Shown piece by piece: positions 1 through 10,904 of a stretch of 64,000 nt of DNA. The notes beneath the pieces were generated by a model. The model was not told the DNA's origin and searched no databases. It saw only the letters and a list, made by a program, of their open reading frames with translations. The translations under genes and the position numbers were made by a program. The stretch's first letter is position 1; each line of letters begins with the position of its first letter. The DNA comes from Hyperoodon ampullatus. Its lineage: Eukaryota > Chordata > Mammalia > Artiodactyla > Ziphiidae. The DNA lies in assembly GCA_949752795.1 (NCBI GenBank), contig OX457058.1:36644587-36708586 (forward strand), given 5' to 3'.

Positions 1-469
1 TTTGAAGACCAAGAAAGCAGAGTTGAAATGTGTCCATGGCCAGAAAAAAAAAAAAGATTCGGCTGTCACCCACCTTGCCACAGCCCAAAGCACTGAGGCT
101 CAGGAGGCAGCCCAAATACCCTGCAAAGAGCACCCCTAGGATAAACAAGCTTGACTGCTAGGCCATCATCAAGTTCCCCCTCACCACCAACTCAGCCATG
201 AAGAAGACAGAAGACAGCACACTTGTGTTCCTTGTGGATGGCAAGGCCAATAAGTATCAAATTAAACAGGCTATGAAGAAGCTCTATGACACTGACGTGG
301 TCAAGGTCAACAACTTGACCAGGCCTGATGGAAAAAAGAAGGCATATGTTCGCCTGGCTCCTGACTATGATGCTTTTGTTGCCAACAAAATTGGGATCAC
401 CTAAACTGAGTCCAGCTGGCTAATTCTAAATACAAAAGTTTTCACTAAAAAAAAAAAAAAAAAAAAAAA
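1..469 (+). pseudogene. RPL23A (pseudogene): RPL23A processed pseudogene (5' end outside window)
   Basis: Retrocopy of the mRNA for ribosomal protein uL23 (RPL23A), a large-subunit protein near the peptide exit tunnel. An open stretch at 198-404 reads as the C-terminal half (starts MKKTEDS, ends NKIGIT, with the family words KKLYDTD and [17 protein letters not shown]). The upstream part (1-197) still matches the lysine-rich N-terminal half, but stops and frame changes break it. There are no introns, and a poly-A tract at 447-469 follows a short 3'UTR, so it came through L1-mediated retrotransposition. Substitutions against the conserved protein are scattered, so it is an old copy. The 5' start lies left of the window. 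Expression is not expected. Confidence 0.93.
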
Positions 470-505
470 GAAGAAGAGAGAAAGAAAGAAAGAAAGAAAG
501 AAAGT
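470..505. repeat. GAAA-rich microsatellite
   Basis: A purine-rich run of (aag)n, then six or more gaaa units, directly after the pseudogene poly-A tail. It probably expanded out of that tail. Confidence 0.85.
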
Positions 506-730
506 TCTACCCAAAAGAGAATGGCCACATGCCTAATATTTACTACAACTTTATTTGTGATAGTGAAAGTTTGAAACATATGAATAAGTAACTTATGGCA
601 TGCAACATTGTATAACTTACCACTGAGTATGTAACAGAAAACACTTGATTACATATTACATGAAAAAAGATATAATTTGCTCAACTATACTGAGAACCAC
701 TGAATTATATACTTTTAAAGGGTGAACTTT

Positions 731-840
731 GGGGAATTCCCTGGTGGTCCAGTGGTTAGGACTCTGCGCTTTCACTGCCTAGGGCCTGAGTTCAATCCCT
801 GGTCAGATCCCCGTGTGGCCAAAAAAATATTAAAAAATAA
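731..840 (+). mobile_element. CHR SINE, class A
   Basis: The tRNA-derived head gggaattccctggtggtcc is followed by a B-box-like ggttcaatccc region and an A-rich tail. A 13-nt direct repeat aagggtgaacttt flanks it at 718-730 and 841-853, which marks a clean retroposition. Confidence 0.93.
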
Positions 841-853
841 AAGGGTGAACTTT

Positions 854-1157
854 GTGAATCATATCAATTTCTTTTAAAAAGATAAAATTCTCCATTTTTA
901 CTTTTGTGTCAGCCAAGATCAGCAGAAAACAGATGGCCTGCTCAATGTGTGTAACTGAAGAAAGTTAATGAAGGGACAGTGTATAAAGATGCTGGCAGGG
1001 TTGAGGGAAACCAACAAGGGATAATGAAATACCCCAGGGCTAATGCTGAGAAGCCATTATCAACCATAGGCCTGAAGGGGCAAAGAGATGGAACCAGTGC
1101 TCAGTTAGAGCAACAGCTGAAGGAGAGGGAGGGCCAATAGGAACTTTGAGGAATACA

Positions 1158-1193
<36 letters not shown>

Positions 1194-1671
1194 TGTGGTA
1201 CCTCCCACTGGCTGAACCCAAGAGGAAGCCTAAGGGCAAGTGACCCCAGATGACACTGCCCTTCAAGGTCAGCCTCTAGAGAAGGATGGAGAGGAGTGGA
1301 TCTGGAAGCAGATTATCTAGCAGGTATGTGATCATATAGCAATGTGAGAACCATCTAAACATATGGCCGAGGAACCTGGCCTTAAGGGAACCCGGAAAAT
1401 CAGGGTTTGTAGGGATAAAAAGTGGAGGTAGTTAGAGAACGGGTAGGATGGGTAGAGGGGGCAGGAAAGATTTAACTCAGGCTGAGACAAGGATGAGAGC
1501 CAGATGCGGGAATGATTTATTGTTTGGTCAAATACTGAGCTAGAGTCTGAGCTCTGGAAGAGATTAATAGGAGATACAGAGCTAAATCAGAGTGTAGCAT
1601 TAGAAATTCTTCCCCTATTGGCTATTACCCTGTATGGCTCCTTCCCAGCTAAACTTCATGTCTTCAACAAG
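854..1671. other. Intergenic, no gene seen; (CT)n at 1160-1191
   Basis: There is no convincing coding pattern. The only low-complexity block is a perfect CT dinucleotide run of about 32 nt at 1160-1191. The rest shows no repeat family I can name. Confidence 0.6.
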
Positions 1672-1830
1672 CAATTGTTTAGTACCTATTATGTGCCAGG
1701 AACTGTTAGGCCTTGGGGATTGAGGAAGGAACAAAATTAACTTAGTTTACATCCTGGTGGGGGGAAAGAGACAACAGATAAGTAAATATAAGTCAAGGGT
1801 GTTAGGTGCTATAAAGAAAAGCACAGGAGA
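1672..1830 (+). repeat. L2/MIR-like ancient repeat
   Basis: The words 'tacctattatgtgccagg', a 'ggggattgaggaaggaac' stretch and 'aggtgctataaag' are in the order typical of mammalian L2 3' sequence. Strongly diverged; family assigned from memory of the consensus. Confidence 0.55.
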
Positions 1831-2061
1831 AAATGCAAATAAAATTCTGCCCATTCTACCTCTTAAAAAAAAGCCCATACATGCCTACAAACAGCAGAGC
1901 TCCTGAGTAAATCAGGACTTTGATATCTCTCACCTGGCCTAAGATCAGACTATCCTAACTGATCTTCCTGCCTGCAGCACACTCCAACCAGTCCTCCACT
2001 CTGCTGTGAGGATCTTTCTGAAACAAATCTTGTCAGTACCCTGCTTTAAAAAGTACACTTC

Positions 2062-2340
2062 AGGAACTTCCCTAGTTGTTTAGTGGTTAAGAATCGCCTT
2101 CCAAGGTAGGGGACACAGGTTCGATCCCTGGTCGGGGAACTAAGAACCCACATGCTGCGGGGCAACTAAGCCCAAGTCCACGCACCTCAGCTGTAGAGCC
2201 CATGCACTCTGGAGCCTGTGTACCACAACTAGAGAGAAGCCCGAGCTCCACAACTAGAGAGAGAAGCCTGCACTCTGCAACTAAGACCTGACACAGCCAA
2301 AAATAAAATAAATTAATTAAATTAAATTAAAATAAAGCAT
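2062..2340 (+). mobile_element. CHR SINE, class B
   Basis: It carries the head aggaacttccctagttg, the B-box ggttcgatccctggtcgg, the repeated 'cacaacta...gagcc' body and a long A/T-rich tail. A possible TSD, aaaagtacact, recurs imperfectly at about 2835, beyond two more SINE pieces, so this copy is the base of a stacked composite. Confidence 0.88.
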
Positions 2341-2358
2341 GTTAATGTTAAAAAATTG

Positions 2359-2575
2359 GGGCTTCCCTGGTGGCGCAGTGGTTGAGAGTCCGCCTGCCGA
2401 TACAGGGGACACGGGTTCGTGCCCCGGTCCGGGAAGATCCCAAATGCCCTGGAGCGGCTAGGCCCCTGAGCCATGGCCACTGAGCCTGCACATCCGGAGC
2501 CTGTGCTCCGCAACGGGAGAGGCCACAACAGTGAGAGGCCTGTGTACCACAAAAAAAAAAAAAAAAAAAAAAAAA
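2359..2575 (+). mobile_element. CHR SINE, class C
   Basis: The head ggcttccctggtggcgcag, B-box and body end in gtaccac plus about 26 A (2550-2575). It lies in the A-rich tail of the class B copy to its left. Confidence 0.92.
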
Positions 2576-2582
2576 TTGTTTA

Positions 2583-2833
2583 TACTGAGCTTGCACTCTA
2601 GATCCCGCTAGCCACAACTACTGAGCCTGTGTGCCACAACTACTGAAGCCCGCGCGCCTAGAGCCCGTGCTCCGCAACAAGAGAAGCCCCCACAGTGAGA
2701 AGCCCATGCACCACAACGAAGAGTAGCCCCTGCTCCCTGCAACTAGAGAAAGCCAGCACGCAGCAACAAAGACCCAATGCAGCCAAAAATAAATAAATAA
2801 ATTTATTTTTAAAAAGATTGTTTAAATAATAAA
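2583..2833 (+). mobile_element. CHR SINE, class B, 5'-truncated
   Basis: It starts inside the body repeats (actgagcttgcactctag), lacks the tRNA head, and runs through gcagcaacaaagacccaatg to a (taaa)n tail. Truncation may reflect incomplete reverse transcription or a deletion when the neighbours inserted. Confidence 0.85.
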
Positions 2834-2845
2834 TAAAAAGTACCC

Positions 2846-3335
2846 TCCAATGCTCTTATTTGCTTACCATGTGGAATAAGGCCTAACCTCCTCATCATGG
2901 ACCTTATCTTCTGGATCCATCACTTGTATGTACCTCTTTCATTCTCCTTTTCTATCAACCCTAATTGTCTGTAGTCTATTGAATGCTGCACTGTCTCTCA
3001 TTTCTGTACCATTGTCCATACTGCTCTTTCCGTTTGGAACGTTCTCCAGAACCTTCCCACCTCCTCCCAAGGTTGGCAATCTTCTTATTCTTTTAAGCGC
3101 ATTAACTGCCACCTTTTTGGTCAAGATTCCCTGACCTTCCCTGACCTTCTCTGGTGTGAGGGAGAATCTTCCAGTTCCCACCTTTGTGTTATCAGTACAT
3201 CTTACTGTATAGGTACCTCTAAATGTACTTATCATACCATATAATTCTATTTCTTGGAGCTCAGGTGTACATGATGGGGTTAAATATGTTCCATGGGTCA
3301 GGGACCCTATATTCTTTTGTTCATGTGTGACCATC
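2846..3335 (-). repeat. Ancient L2-like repeat, antisense
   Basis: It resembles antisense L2-type 3' sequence (a ggaacgttctcc-like core, 'ttatcataccatataattc', ending 'ccatgggtcagggaccc'). A 131-codon antisense open frame at 2939-3334 overlaps it; I take this as chance. Family call is tentative. Confidence 0.4.
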
Positions 3336-3404
3336 TTTTGTTACTTATTCAACCTAAAAACTAGAATTGATAACTTACATATATCCCCCCATCCAGTGCT
3401 TAAT

Positions 3405-3800
3405 CTTTTTTTCTTTTGGTTTTATTGAGATATAACTGATATAAAGCACTGTGTAAGTTTAGGCATACAGCATAATGATTTGAATTTCATACATTATGAA
3501 GTAATTACCACAATAAGATTAGTGAACATCTATCATCTCTTATAGATACATTATAAAAGAAAAAGAAAAAAATTGTTTTCCTTGTGATGAAAATTCTTCG
3601 GATTACTCTCTTAACAACTTTCATATATAACATACAGCAGTGTTCATTATATTACTCATGTTGTACATTACATCCCTAGTACTTATAACTGGAAGTTTGT
3701 ACCTTTTGACCACCTTCGTCCAATTCCCCTTCCCCTCCCCCTCCCCCTCCCCATACCTTTGCCTCTGGCAACCATAAATCTGATCTCTTTTTCTTAGAGT
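3405..3800 (-). mobile_element. L1 3'-end fragment
   Basis: Antisense L1 3'UTR text (tttattgagatataactga, then 'accacaataagattagtgaac', then a C-rich tract at 3728-3751 and 'ctctggcaaccataaatc'). Confidence 0.8.
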
Positions 3801-3819
3801 TTTTTGCTTGTTTCTTTGG

Positions 3820-3925
3820 GGGTTTTTTGAAGTATAACTGACCTACAGCACTGTGTTAGTTCCTGGTGTTCAACACAGTGATTTGATATTTTTATACATT
3901 ACAGAATGATCACCACCCCATTGCT
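3820..3925 (-). mobile_element. Second short L1 3'-end fragment
   Basis: The antisense L1 terminus recurs (gaagtataactgacctacag, gtgttagttcctggtgttc, gaatgatcaccacc). It is separate from the fragment before it. Confidence 0.75.
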
Positions 3926-3988
3926 TAATCTTGTGTTTATCATTTTCTTGCTCTTAAAAATATTTTTATGTAAAAAATAAACATTTTA

Positions 3989-4321
3989 GGGCTTCCCTGA
4001 TGGCACAGTGGTTAAGGATCCGCCTGCCAATACAGTGGACAAGGGTTCGAGCCCTGGTCCGGGAAGATCGCACATGCCGTGGAGCAACTAAGCCCACAAC
4101 TACTGAGCCTGCGCTATAGAGCCTGCGAGCCACAACTACTGAGCCCGCGTGCCACAACTACTGAAGCCCACGCACCTAGAGCCCGTGCTCTGCAACAAGA
4201 GAAGCCACCGCAATGAGAAGCCTGTGCACCGCAACGAAGATTAGCCCCAACTCGCCACAACCAGAGAAAGCCCGCACACAGCAACGAAGACCCAAATGCA
4301 GCCAAAAAAAAAAAAAAAAAA
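3989..4321 (+). mobile_element. CHR SINE, class B
   Basis: Full-length: head gggcttccctgatggcac, B-box ggttcgagccctggtcc, four or more body repeats, gcagccaaaa and poly-A. It lies inverted to the class C copy at 4467-4682. Confidence 0.93.
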
Positions 4322-4340
4322 ATTTATTAAAAATAATAAT

Positions 4341-4459
4341 TTTTTTTTTTTGCTGCACCATGAGGCTTGCAGGACCTTAGTTCCCCAACCAGGGATTGGA
4401 GCCACGCCCTCAGCAGTGATAGCTGTGGAGTCTTAACCACTGGACCACCAGGGAATTCC
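4341..4459 (-). mobile_element. CHR SINE, class A, antisense
   Basis: Poly-T, then gctgcaccatgaggcttgc, the antisense B-box ccagggattggagcc, and the reverse head accaccagggaattcc. Confidence 0.9.
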
Positions 4460-4466
4460 AAAAAAA

Positions 4467-4682
4467 TTTTTTTTTTTTTTTTTTTTTTTTGCGGTACGCG
4501 GGCCTCTCACCGCTGTGGCCTCTCCTGTTGTGGAGCACAGGCTCCGGACGCACAGGCCCAGTGGCCACGGCTCACGGGCCTAGCCACTCCGCGGCACGCG
4601 GGATCCTCCCGGACCGGGGCACGAACCCGCGTCCCCTGCATCAGCAGGCGGACTCCCAACCACTGCGCCACCAGGGAAGCCC
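4467..4682 (-). mobile_element. CHR SINE, class C, antisense
   Basis: 24 T, gcggtacgcgggcctctcac, the antisense body, and the reverse head ccaccagggaagcccc. Open frames on both strands across it are repeat artefacts. Confidence 0.93.
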
Positions 4683-4751
4683 CCCCAAAAAAATTATTTT
4701 TAAAAATTGTCCTAGCTTTATAAAAATGTAAAATTAAAAAGTCTTGCTTCT

Positions 4752-5400
4752 TTAGGGAACCCTCCTACACTGTTGGTGGGAATGTAAATTGGTACAGCCA
4801 CTATGGAGAACAGTATGTAGGTTCCTTAAAAAACTAAAAATAGAGCTACCGTATGATCCAGAAATCCCACTCCTGGGCATATATCTGGAGAAAACCATAA
4901 TTCGAAAAGATACATTACCCTAATATTCATTTCAGTGCTATTTACAATAGCCAGGACATGGAAGCAACCTAAATGTCCATCGACAGAGGAATGGATAAGG
5001 AAGAAGTGGTACATATAAACAATGGAATATTACTCAGTTATTAAAAAGAATGAAATAATGCCATTTGCAGCGACGTGGATGGACCTAGAGATTGTCATAC
5101 TGGGTGACGTAAGTCAGACAAAGACAAATATTATATGATATCGCTTGTGTGTGGATTCTAAAAAAATGGTACAAATGAACCTATTTACAAAAGAGAAATA
5201 GAGTCATAGATGTAGAAAACAAACTTATGGTTACCAAGGGGTAAAGGGGGGGAGGCGGGAGGGATAAAATGGGAGATTGGGATTGACATATATACAACAC
5301 TATATATAAAATATATAACTAATAAGAACCTACTGTATAGCACAGGGAACTCAATACTCTATAATGACCTACATGGGAATAGAATCTAAAAAAGAGTGGA
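4752..5400 (+). mobile_element. L1 3' fragment (ORF2 end and 3'UTR)
   Basis: The sense-strand L1 ORF2 terminus is recognisable: 'ctgttggtgggaatgtaaa', 'atagccaggacatggaagc', 'gaatggataagg', 'aatggaatattactcag'. The 3'UTR follows. The class B SINE at 5401 interrupts or ends it. Confidence 0.9.
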
Positions 5401-5742
5401 GGGACTTCCCTGGTGGCGCAGTGGTTAAGAATCCACCTGCCAATGTGGGGGACACGGGATGGATCCCTGGTCAGGGAAGATCCCACGTGCTGCAGAGCAA
5501 CTAAGCCCATGTGCCACAACTACTGAGCCTGTGCTCTAGAGCCCATAAGCCACAACTACTGAGCCCACTTGCTGCAACTGCTGAAGCCTGTGCGCCTAGA
5601 GCCTGTGCTCTGCAACAAGAGAAGCCACCACAATGAGAAGCCTGCACACCGCAACAAAGAGTAGTCCCTGCTCACCGCAACTAGAGAAAGCCTGCGTGCA
5701 GCAACGAAGATCCAACACAGCCAAAGATAAATAAATTTTTTT
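5401..5742 (+). mobile_element. CHR SINE, class B
   Basis: The canonical head gggacttccctggtggcgca is followed by full body repeats and ends gccaaagataaataaa. It sits in or at the end of the L1 3'UTR to its left. Confidence 0.93.
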
Positions 5743-5892
5743 AAATTTTGTATATGTCTATGTATTTACATACATACATAAGTATATATTTGTGTGTGTG
5801 AACATGCATACATATTTCCAAAACATATATTATTAATTTTAGTTGTTTTGTTTATTAAAGTAGTATCATTCCCTACATAATAACCTGGGAAC

Positions 5893-6056
5893 TTTTTTTT
5901 TTAATTTAACTACAGTTGATTTATAATATTGTGTTAGTTTCAGGTGTATAGCTTCAGATTCTTTTGCATTATAGGTTATTACAAGATATTGAATATAGTT
6001 CCCTGCGCTACACAGTAAATCCTTGCTCTTTATGTGTTGATATTTTATACATAGTG
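5893..6056 (-). mobile_element. L1 3'-end fragment, antisense
   Basis: T-run, then 'actacagttgatttataat', 'gtgttagtttcaggtgta', 'gatattgaatatagttccc'. This is the antisense terminus of an artiodactyl-type L1. Confidence 0.85.
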
Positions 6057-6488
6057 GTGTGTCCTGGGACTTCTTTTTCACTTTTCATGTTTTATTGCTA
6101 AGATCCATCTCAGGTTTGTTGCCTGAAGCTGAGTTTATTTACGGTTGCTGCTGTCGACTATTTCAATGTGTAAATATGCTAATATTACTTTGTTGCTGGC
6201 AGCAAAGGCTCTTGGTGCCCTGTGTTCTTCCCTTTGGCCCACAACTGGTTTTGGCCAAATATGTGGTAGCCGGTTTTGTGGGGCCTCCCATTTACTGACA
6301 ATGCCCACCGCAAGTGCTAGGCCGTGGGCCTCTCCAATTTCTGCTTTAAGGCCTTCTCAAAAGCCACAAGAGCCTTCTCAGCCCTCTCCCAAACACAGAC
6401 TGAAAGTAAAGAGCATTAACCCTCAACCAGTGGGGGGTGTGAGCCAAGGGATAAATGTCCCAAGCTCCCTTTCTTCAGATGGACAATT
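6057..6488. other. Intergenic, nothing recognised
   Basis: Unique-looking sequence without a repeat family I know. Two overlapping open frames (79 and 125 codons) show no domain or codon pattern that would support a gene. Confidence 0.5.
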
Positions 6489-6502
6489 CTGGGAGGCATT
6501 TT

Positions 6503-6837
6503 TTTTTTATATGGGATTTTAAAAAATATTTACTTATTTATTTATTTATTTGACTGTGCTGGGTCTTAGTTGCAGCACGCGGGATCTTTGTTGCTGTGTG
6601 TGGGATCTTAGTTGCAGCATGCGGACTCTTAGTTGTTGCATGAGGGCTTTTAGTTGTGACACGTAGGATCTTCAGTTGTGGCACATGGGATCTTTAGTTG
6701 TGGCATGTGAATTCTTAGTTGCGGCATGTGAACTCTTAGTTGCAGCATGTGGGATCTAGTTCCCTGACCAGGGATCGAACCCGGGCCCCCTGCATTAGCA
6801 GCACAGAGTCTTAGCCACTGGACCACCACGGAAGTCC
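6503..6837 (-). mobile_element. CHR SINE, class D, antisense, expanded
   Basis: It carries about eight copies of a 'ttagttgnggcatgtgggatct'-like unit, then the antisense B-box and reverse head. A 14-nt TSD ctgggaggcatttt lies at 6489-6502 and 6838-6851. The unit number is higher than in the other class D copies here. Confidence 0.92.
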
Positions 6838-7039
6838 CTGGGAGGCATTTTGTATATTTCTCAGAGGTCTCCATGGAATCACACTCCTTATGTTGGTGTT
6901 TCCCGCTACTTTGCCTCAATCTCACCCTCTTATTCACCCCTGCTGCCTGAGATCACTTCCCAAATGAACAACTTGCACCCAAGTCCTTGTCCCAGTCTCC
7001 GCTTTTGGGGACTTCAAACTAATACAACCAGTTTCCTGA

Positions 7040-7530
7040 TAATGAGCATTTGGATTGTTGCAGGTTTTTGTTATTGCAAAAGTGCTACTAAGAATATTCG
7101 TATAAAACCCACTGGTGCACAAGTGCAAGAATTTCTCTTGCATATTTATACAGGAGTAGACTTGTTGGGTCAAAGACTAAGTGAACTTTCAGCTTTACAA
7201 GATAATTCCAAACTGCTAACCAAAGTGGTTTTTACCAATTTACGGTTTCAACAACATTGTATACAAGATCTCATTGATCCAAATCCTCTTCAACACTTGG
7301 TTTTGTCAGATTTCTTAATTTTCACCTCTCAAATAGATATCGAAGAGAATCTCACTGTGGTCTCAATTTGTACTTCTTGGTGATTAATGAGGTTGAACAT
7401 GTATTCATATATTTATTGACCATAAATATTTCATCTTTTGGGAAATGTCTCTTCAAAGCTTTTGCCCATTTTTCCATTGCTTGACTGTCTTTCCCTCATT
7501 AATTTTATGAATTCTTTTACAGTTATGGTT
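7040..7530 (-). mobile_element. Ancient L1 (L1M-type) fragment, antisense
   Basis: Antisense old-L1 3' words in order: ttgttgcaggtttttgtta, 'agtagacttgttgggtcaaag', 'ccaaagtggtttttaccaat', 'caacacttggttttgtcag', 'cttttgcccatttttccatt'. Heavily mutated. Confidence 0.75.
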
Positions 7531-7784
7531 ATTCTCCTTTGAAACTCAGAAGCTCAAAATCAAATTAACCATAATCTTCACTGAATATTACCTTTTTCCT
7601 GGTTACAAAATTAATGCATGCTTGTTGTAAAAGAAACATGGAAAGAGTACAGACATGTTTAACTCAGAAAGTCTTCCTTGCTGTCAGCTCCAGCCCACCT
7701 CCAAGTAGGAATAATTCCCATGAATTGTTTGCCATCCCATATTTTGAGGATTTTGTTGTCACATCTCTCTTCCGGATTAGACTG

Positions 7785-7892
7785 GTAATTTCCCAAGGGT
7801 AAGGACTGTGTTGTATTCATCTTTGTATCCTCAGGTCCAGGCACAGTGCCTGGTTTAGACCTGGAGCGCAATACATTATTGTTGAATGAATT
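7785..7892 (+). repeat. L2-like 3' end
   Basis: 'gtaaggactgtgttgtattc', 'tatcctcagg', 'ggcacagtgcctgg', ending 'ttgttgaatgaattg'. This is typical of the 3' end of L2-family LINEs. Confidence 0.65.
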
Positions 7893-8505
7893 GCTGAAAG
7901 CTGGGTTAGAACAGAAATTTTGAAGTTACAAGAAGACTTCAGTTTGGAACAGAGGATTCAAGTAAAAGTGGGAGATAGCACTGGTAAAATGTGTTAGGGC
8001 TTGATTACCAAAAGTCTTGGCCGTTAGGCCAAAGTGTTTGATTTTTATCTTGGAGGCAGTCAGCCAGGGAGGCATTCAAGACTGTTCAGGTGGAGGGAGG
8101 TTATTTGTTCTTATGTTTTTACCAGCAACAGAATTAGAACAAAACATTGACAATCCAGTCATCTAATGGCAATGTACAGGATGTAAAGCGGAGGAGCTTG
8201 GGGAAAATGAAACTGAAGACAGAAAAATGAATGAATCAAGAAGTTATTAACTTCTGGGGGGACATAGGCACCCATGAAAAACATGAGAACTATGTTTCTG
8301 TCAGAAAAATAGGCATAAACCCAAGCCCACGCACTTTTTAAGAGCCCTTTGCTCTTGGGTTGGTTATTCTAAGAGTGAGAGAATAAGAACCTGAACTATG
8401 GGGCCAGGATGTGTTCATTCATTCAGACATGTTTATCCATCTCCTGCTACATGCAAGGCACTGGGCTGAGTGCTGAGAACAGTCTGAGGCGTGGGGTATG
8501 GTATG
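7893..8505. other. Intergenic, nothing firm
   Basis: No gene. A short L2-like motif (ttcattcattcagacatg to 'caaggcactgggctgagtg') lies at about 8414-8475, next to the MIR that follows. Confidence 0.5.
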
Positions 8506-8716
8506 GCATGGTGGCCAAGAGCATAGACTGAGCCCAACGGTCTGACTGCAAACCCCTGCCAGAGGTTTGGGACCTTGGCTAATTTACTGAAGTCATCCAC
8601 ACCCCACAGTTGTTTTACAGAGACAGTACTATCACCACCCTCGTGATTAAGGGGATCTTACATCTGTATAAAGCACTTAGAGTTCACAACATGCAGGGAG
8701 CCCTCAGCAGAGTTGT
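8506..8716 (+). repeat. MIR SINE
   Basis: The core order matches MIR: 'gtggccaagagcatagactg', 'tctgactgcaaacccctgcc', 'gggaccttggctaatttactg', 'gtataaagcacttagagtt'. Confidence 0.75.
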
Positions 8717-9640
8717 AAGGCAGAAACCAGAGTGGAGAGCAAGAGGAGGAAGCAGAGGGCATGGGCTTGATTTCAAGAACTTTTGTTAAAATAGAGGAGA
8801 GAGAAGACTAGAAGGGGAAGTGAGGGCAAGGAAGGTTTTTTTGTTTGTTTGTGTTGTTTTTTAAGATGAAAGATATCCTAAATGCTCACAGGGAGGATGT
8901 AGTAGAGTGGGAGAGGCTAAAGACACATCACTGATGATCTGTTCCTTCCCGCTAAGGGTACCCAGATGGCAGGAGGGGAGGGCTTTCTGGCAAAGGTGAA
9001 AGGCCCGGCTTTAGCTAGGAAGCCACTTCCGCTGGCGAGGTGGAGGAGTGGCGCTGAGCGTGGCCTGGCTGCAGGTGCCGGCTCGGAAGTAACCACCGGC
9101 AAGCGAGAAGGAATGTCACCAGTGGGGGAGGGGCGAGGAGCGGCGGCTGGTGGGAGGTCTGAGGAGAGAGAAGAAAAAATTGTGCTATACCATTTAAAAA
9201 TGGGATGGTCAGAAACTACTAGAGGAAGCAGACTAGACTGCCAGGAGCTGGTAAATCTGTAAGGGTACTGATCTGCCTGGTTGGGTAACTTCCGGTGGTC
9301 CTGGGAACTCCAGGAGGAGGGAAGCATCCAAAGAAGGGGTGGTGAGTGCCAAATGTCATGGTGGTGAAGTTGGGGAGAATGGGGACGGATAGGGGACAGC
9401 TGGATTTGCCAGCTGACTGGTCATTACTGAAGTAGGGTCTGGAGGGTCACTGTAGTGTCAAAGCAGATGACACATAGCAGAGAAGAAAGGATAGAAAGAA
9501 CGGCAGGGCAGTAAAGCACATGCACTCCAAGAATACTGACTGTGAAATGAAAGGGCAAAGTAAGACATTAACCAAAGAAAGTAGCTAAGTCAGTGAGGTG
9601 TATTTTTCTTTCTAAAGGTCGGGAAAGCTTTGTATACATA
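8717..9640. other. Intergenic; CpG-dense patch at about 8945-9150
   Basis: No recognised repeat. CpG dinucleotides cluster at 8945-9150 (ccgctggcgagg, gcgctgagcgtgg, gccggctcgg, gaggagcggcggc), unlike the CpG-poor flanks and without any SINE to explain them. Overlapping frames of 98 (+) and 136 (-) codons look like a composition effect. It could be a regulatory patch. Confidence 0.45.
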
Positions 9641-9788
9641 ATTATTTTATGTATGTATGTATGTATGTATGTATGTATTCACCACGCCACCCAGCTTGCA
9701 GAAATCTTAGTTCCCCAACCAGGGACTGAACCCGGGCCCCCTGCAGTGGAAGCGTGGAGTCCTAGCCACTGGACTGCAGGGGAATTCC
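9641..9788 (-). mobile_element. CHR SINE, class A, antisense, with (ATGT)n tail
   Basis: Antisense class A copy (cagcttgcagaaatcttag, B-box complement, reverse head gcaggggaattccc). Its tail has turned into an (atgt)n microsatellite at about 9648-9679. Confidence 0.9.
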
Positions 9789-9892
9789 CTAATTATTATT
9801 ATTTTTTAATAAGGCAAAGGCAGCAATTGTACTAGGGCTCCTCAAAGTCAGCAGGGGTATGATACAAGCATAACATGGTAATAAACAGCTCC

Positions 9893-10075
9893 TCTGAGCC
9901 AGATGTTTTCCATAAGACGACGTTATCACCAATTTATAGAGGAAGAAACTGAGGCTTAGAAAGTGAGGTCACTTGCCCCAAATCACACTGCTAGTATGGG
10001 GCAGAGTCAGGATGTGAACCCAGGTGTTATGGCTCTAAAGCACCAATGCTTGTCTACTCGTATACCACAGATAAG
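9893..10075 (+). repeat. MIR SINE fragment
   Basis: 'atagaggaagaaactgaggc', 'gtgaggtcacttgccccaaa', 'caggatgtgaacccagg' follow the MIR 3' half in order. Confidence 0.75.
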
Positions 10076-10904
10076 CAGAAAAGCTGGCACTACTCAGGAG
10101 GAGGGACTGAGGGAAGGAAGAAAGAGTTGGGAGAGATGTGTGTACTAATGATTTGTGTTTATTTAGAATTACTCTCCTTCCCACTCACATATGTAAATGT
10201 ATGGACTGTTGAAGTTGGCATTATTGAGAAAACCTTGCTTTACGTAGGAGAAAATTCAAGCCAGAGAACTGAGGTGACCTTTCTGTAGTAAGAGGATTTG
10301 TTGACATGGTCCAAAAAGTTACAGCTGAAGACTCAGGACAATTGCGTGGTCAGTTGATTCACCCAACCCTCTACCCAAATGGTTGCTTCATTGGAGCATC
10401 AATCTCCTAGTTCAAGGAAATGGAGGTGAAAACAGTTTGCACATATTGACAAATTGTTTATTACAATTATCAACCTGAGACCTTTTGTGGTATATTCTCA
10501 TCTATGAATGTTTTCTGATAGGTGACTTCAAAATATCTGCCTAAGGAACAGATCTCATTTCTTTTTGCTAAACTCCCACGTGCAATGAACACAGAGTAAA
10601 CCAAAACCAAACCATAGTCCAAAGGGAACTGTGTAGTGTTATGGTCGGGTCACAGGCTCTGGCCAGGGATAGAAACAGAGCTTTGGTGAGCAAACTGGGA
10701 AACTAGGACCTAAGGTCAGGACACAGGGGGCAGACCCTGTTGCCACACCAAAGTCCCAGCCCCAGAGGTCACAACAAAGGCAGGGGAGAAAATGCCAGGG
10801 TTCATGGGCATTTAGTAGACCAGGAAAGGACTGAAAAAGCAGATCTGAGCAGAAAAGAGGTAGCCACCTGACCCAGCTTGCAAATTAACCTCTACATGCC
10901 CACA
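10076..10904. other. Intergenic, nothing recognised
   Basis: No gene, RNA or firm repeat match. Open frames are short and without family resemblance. Confidence 0.5.

Noticed and set aside
198..404. Functional RPL23A gene
   Set aside because: No introns, broken N-terminal half, poly-A tract and many substitutions: processed pseudogene.
1160..1191. (CT)n tract as a promoter (GAGA-type) element
   Set aside because: A plain dinucleotide microsatellite in gene-free intergenic sequence, with no other promoter features around it.
2939..3334. 131-codon antisense open frame
   Set aside because: It overlaps ancient L2-like text and resembles no protein family known to me. Length alone is not enough.
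6503..6837. CRISPR-like or minisatellite array with a regular unit
   Set aside because: The repeated units belong to a class D SINE with head, B-box, tail and a 14-nt TSD. Units are degenerate with no spacers.
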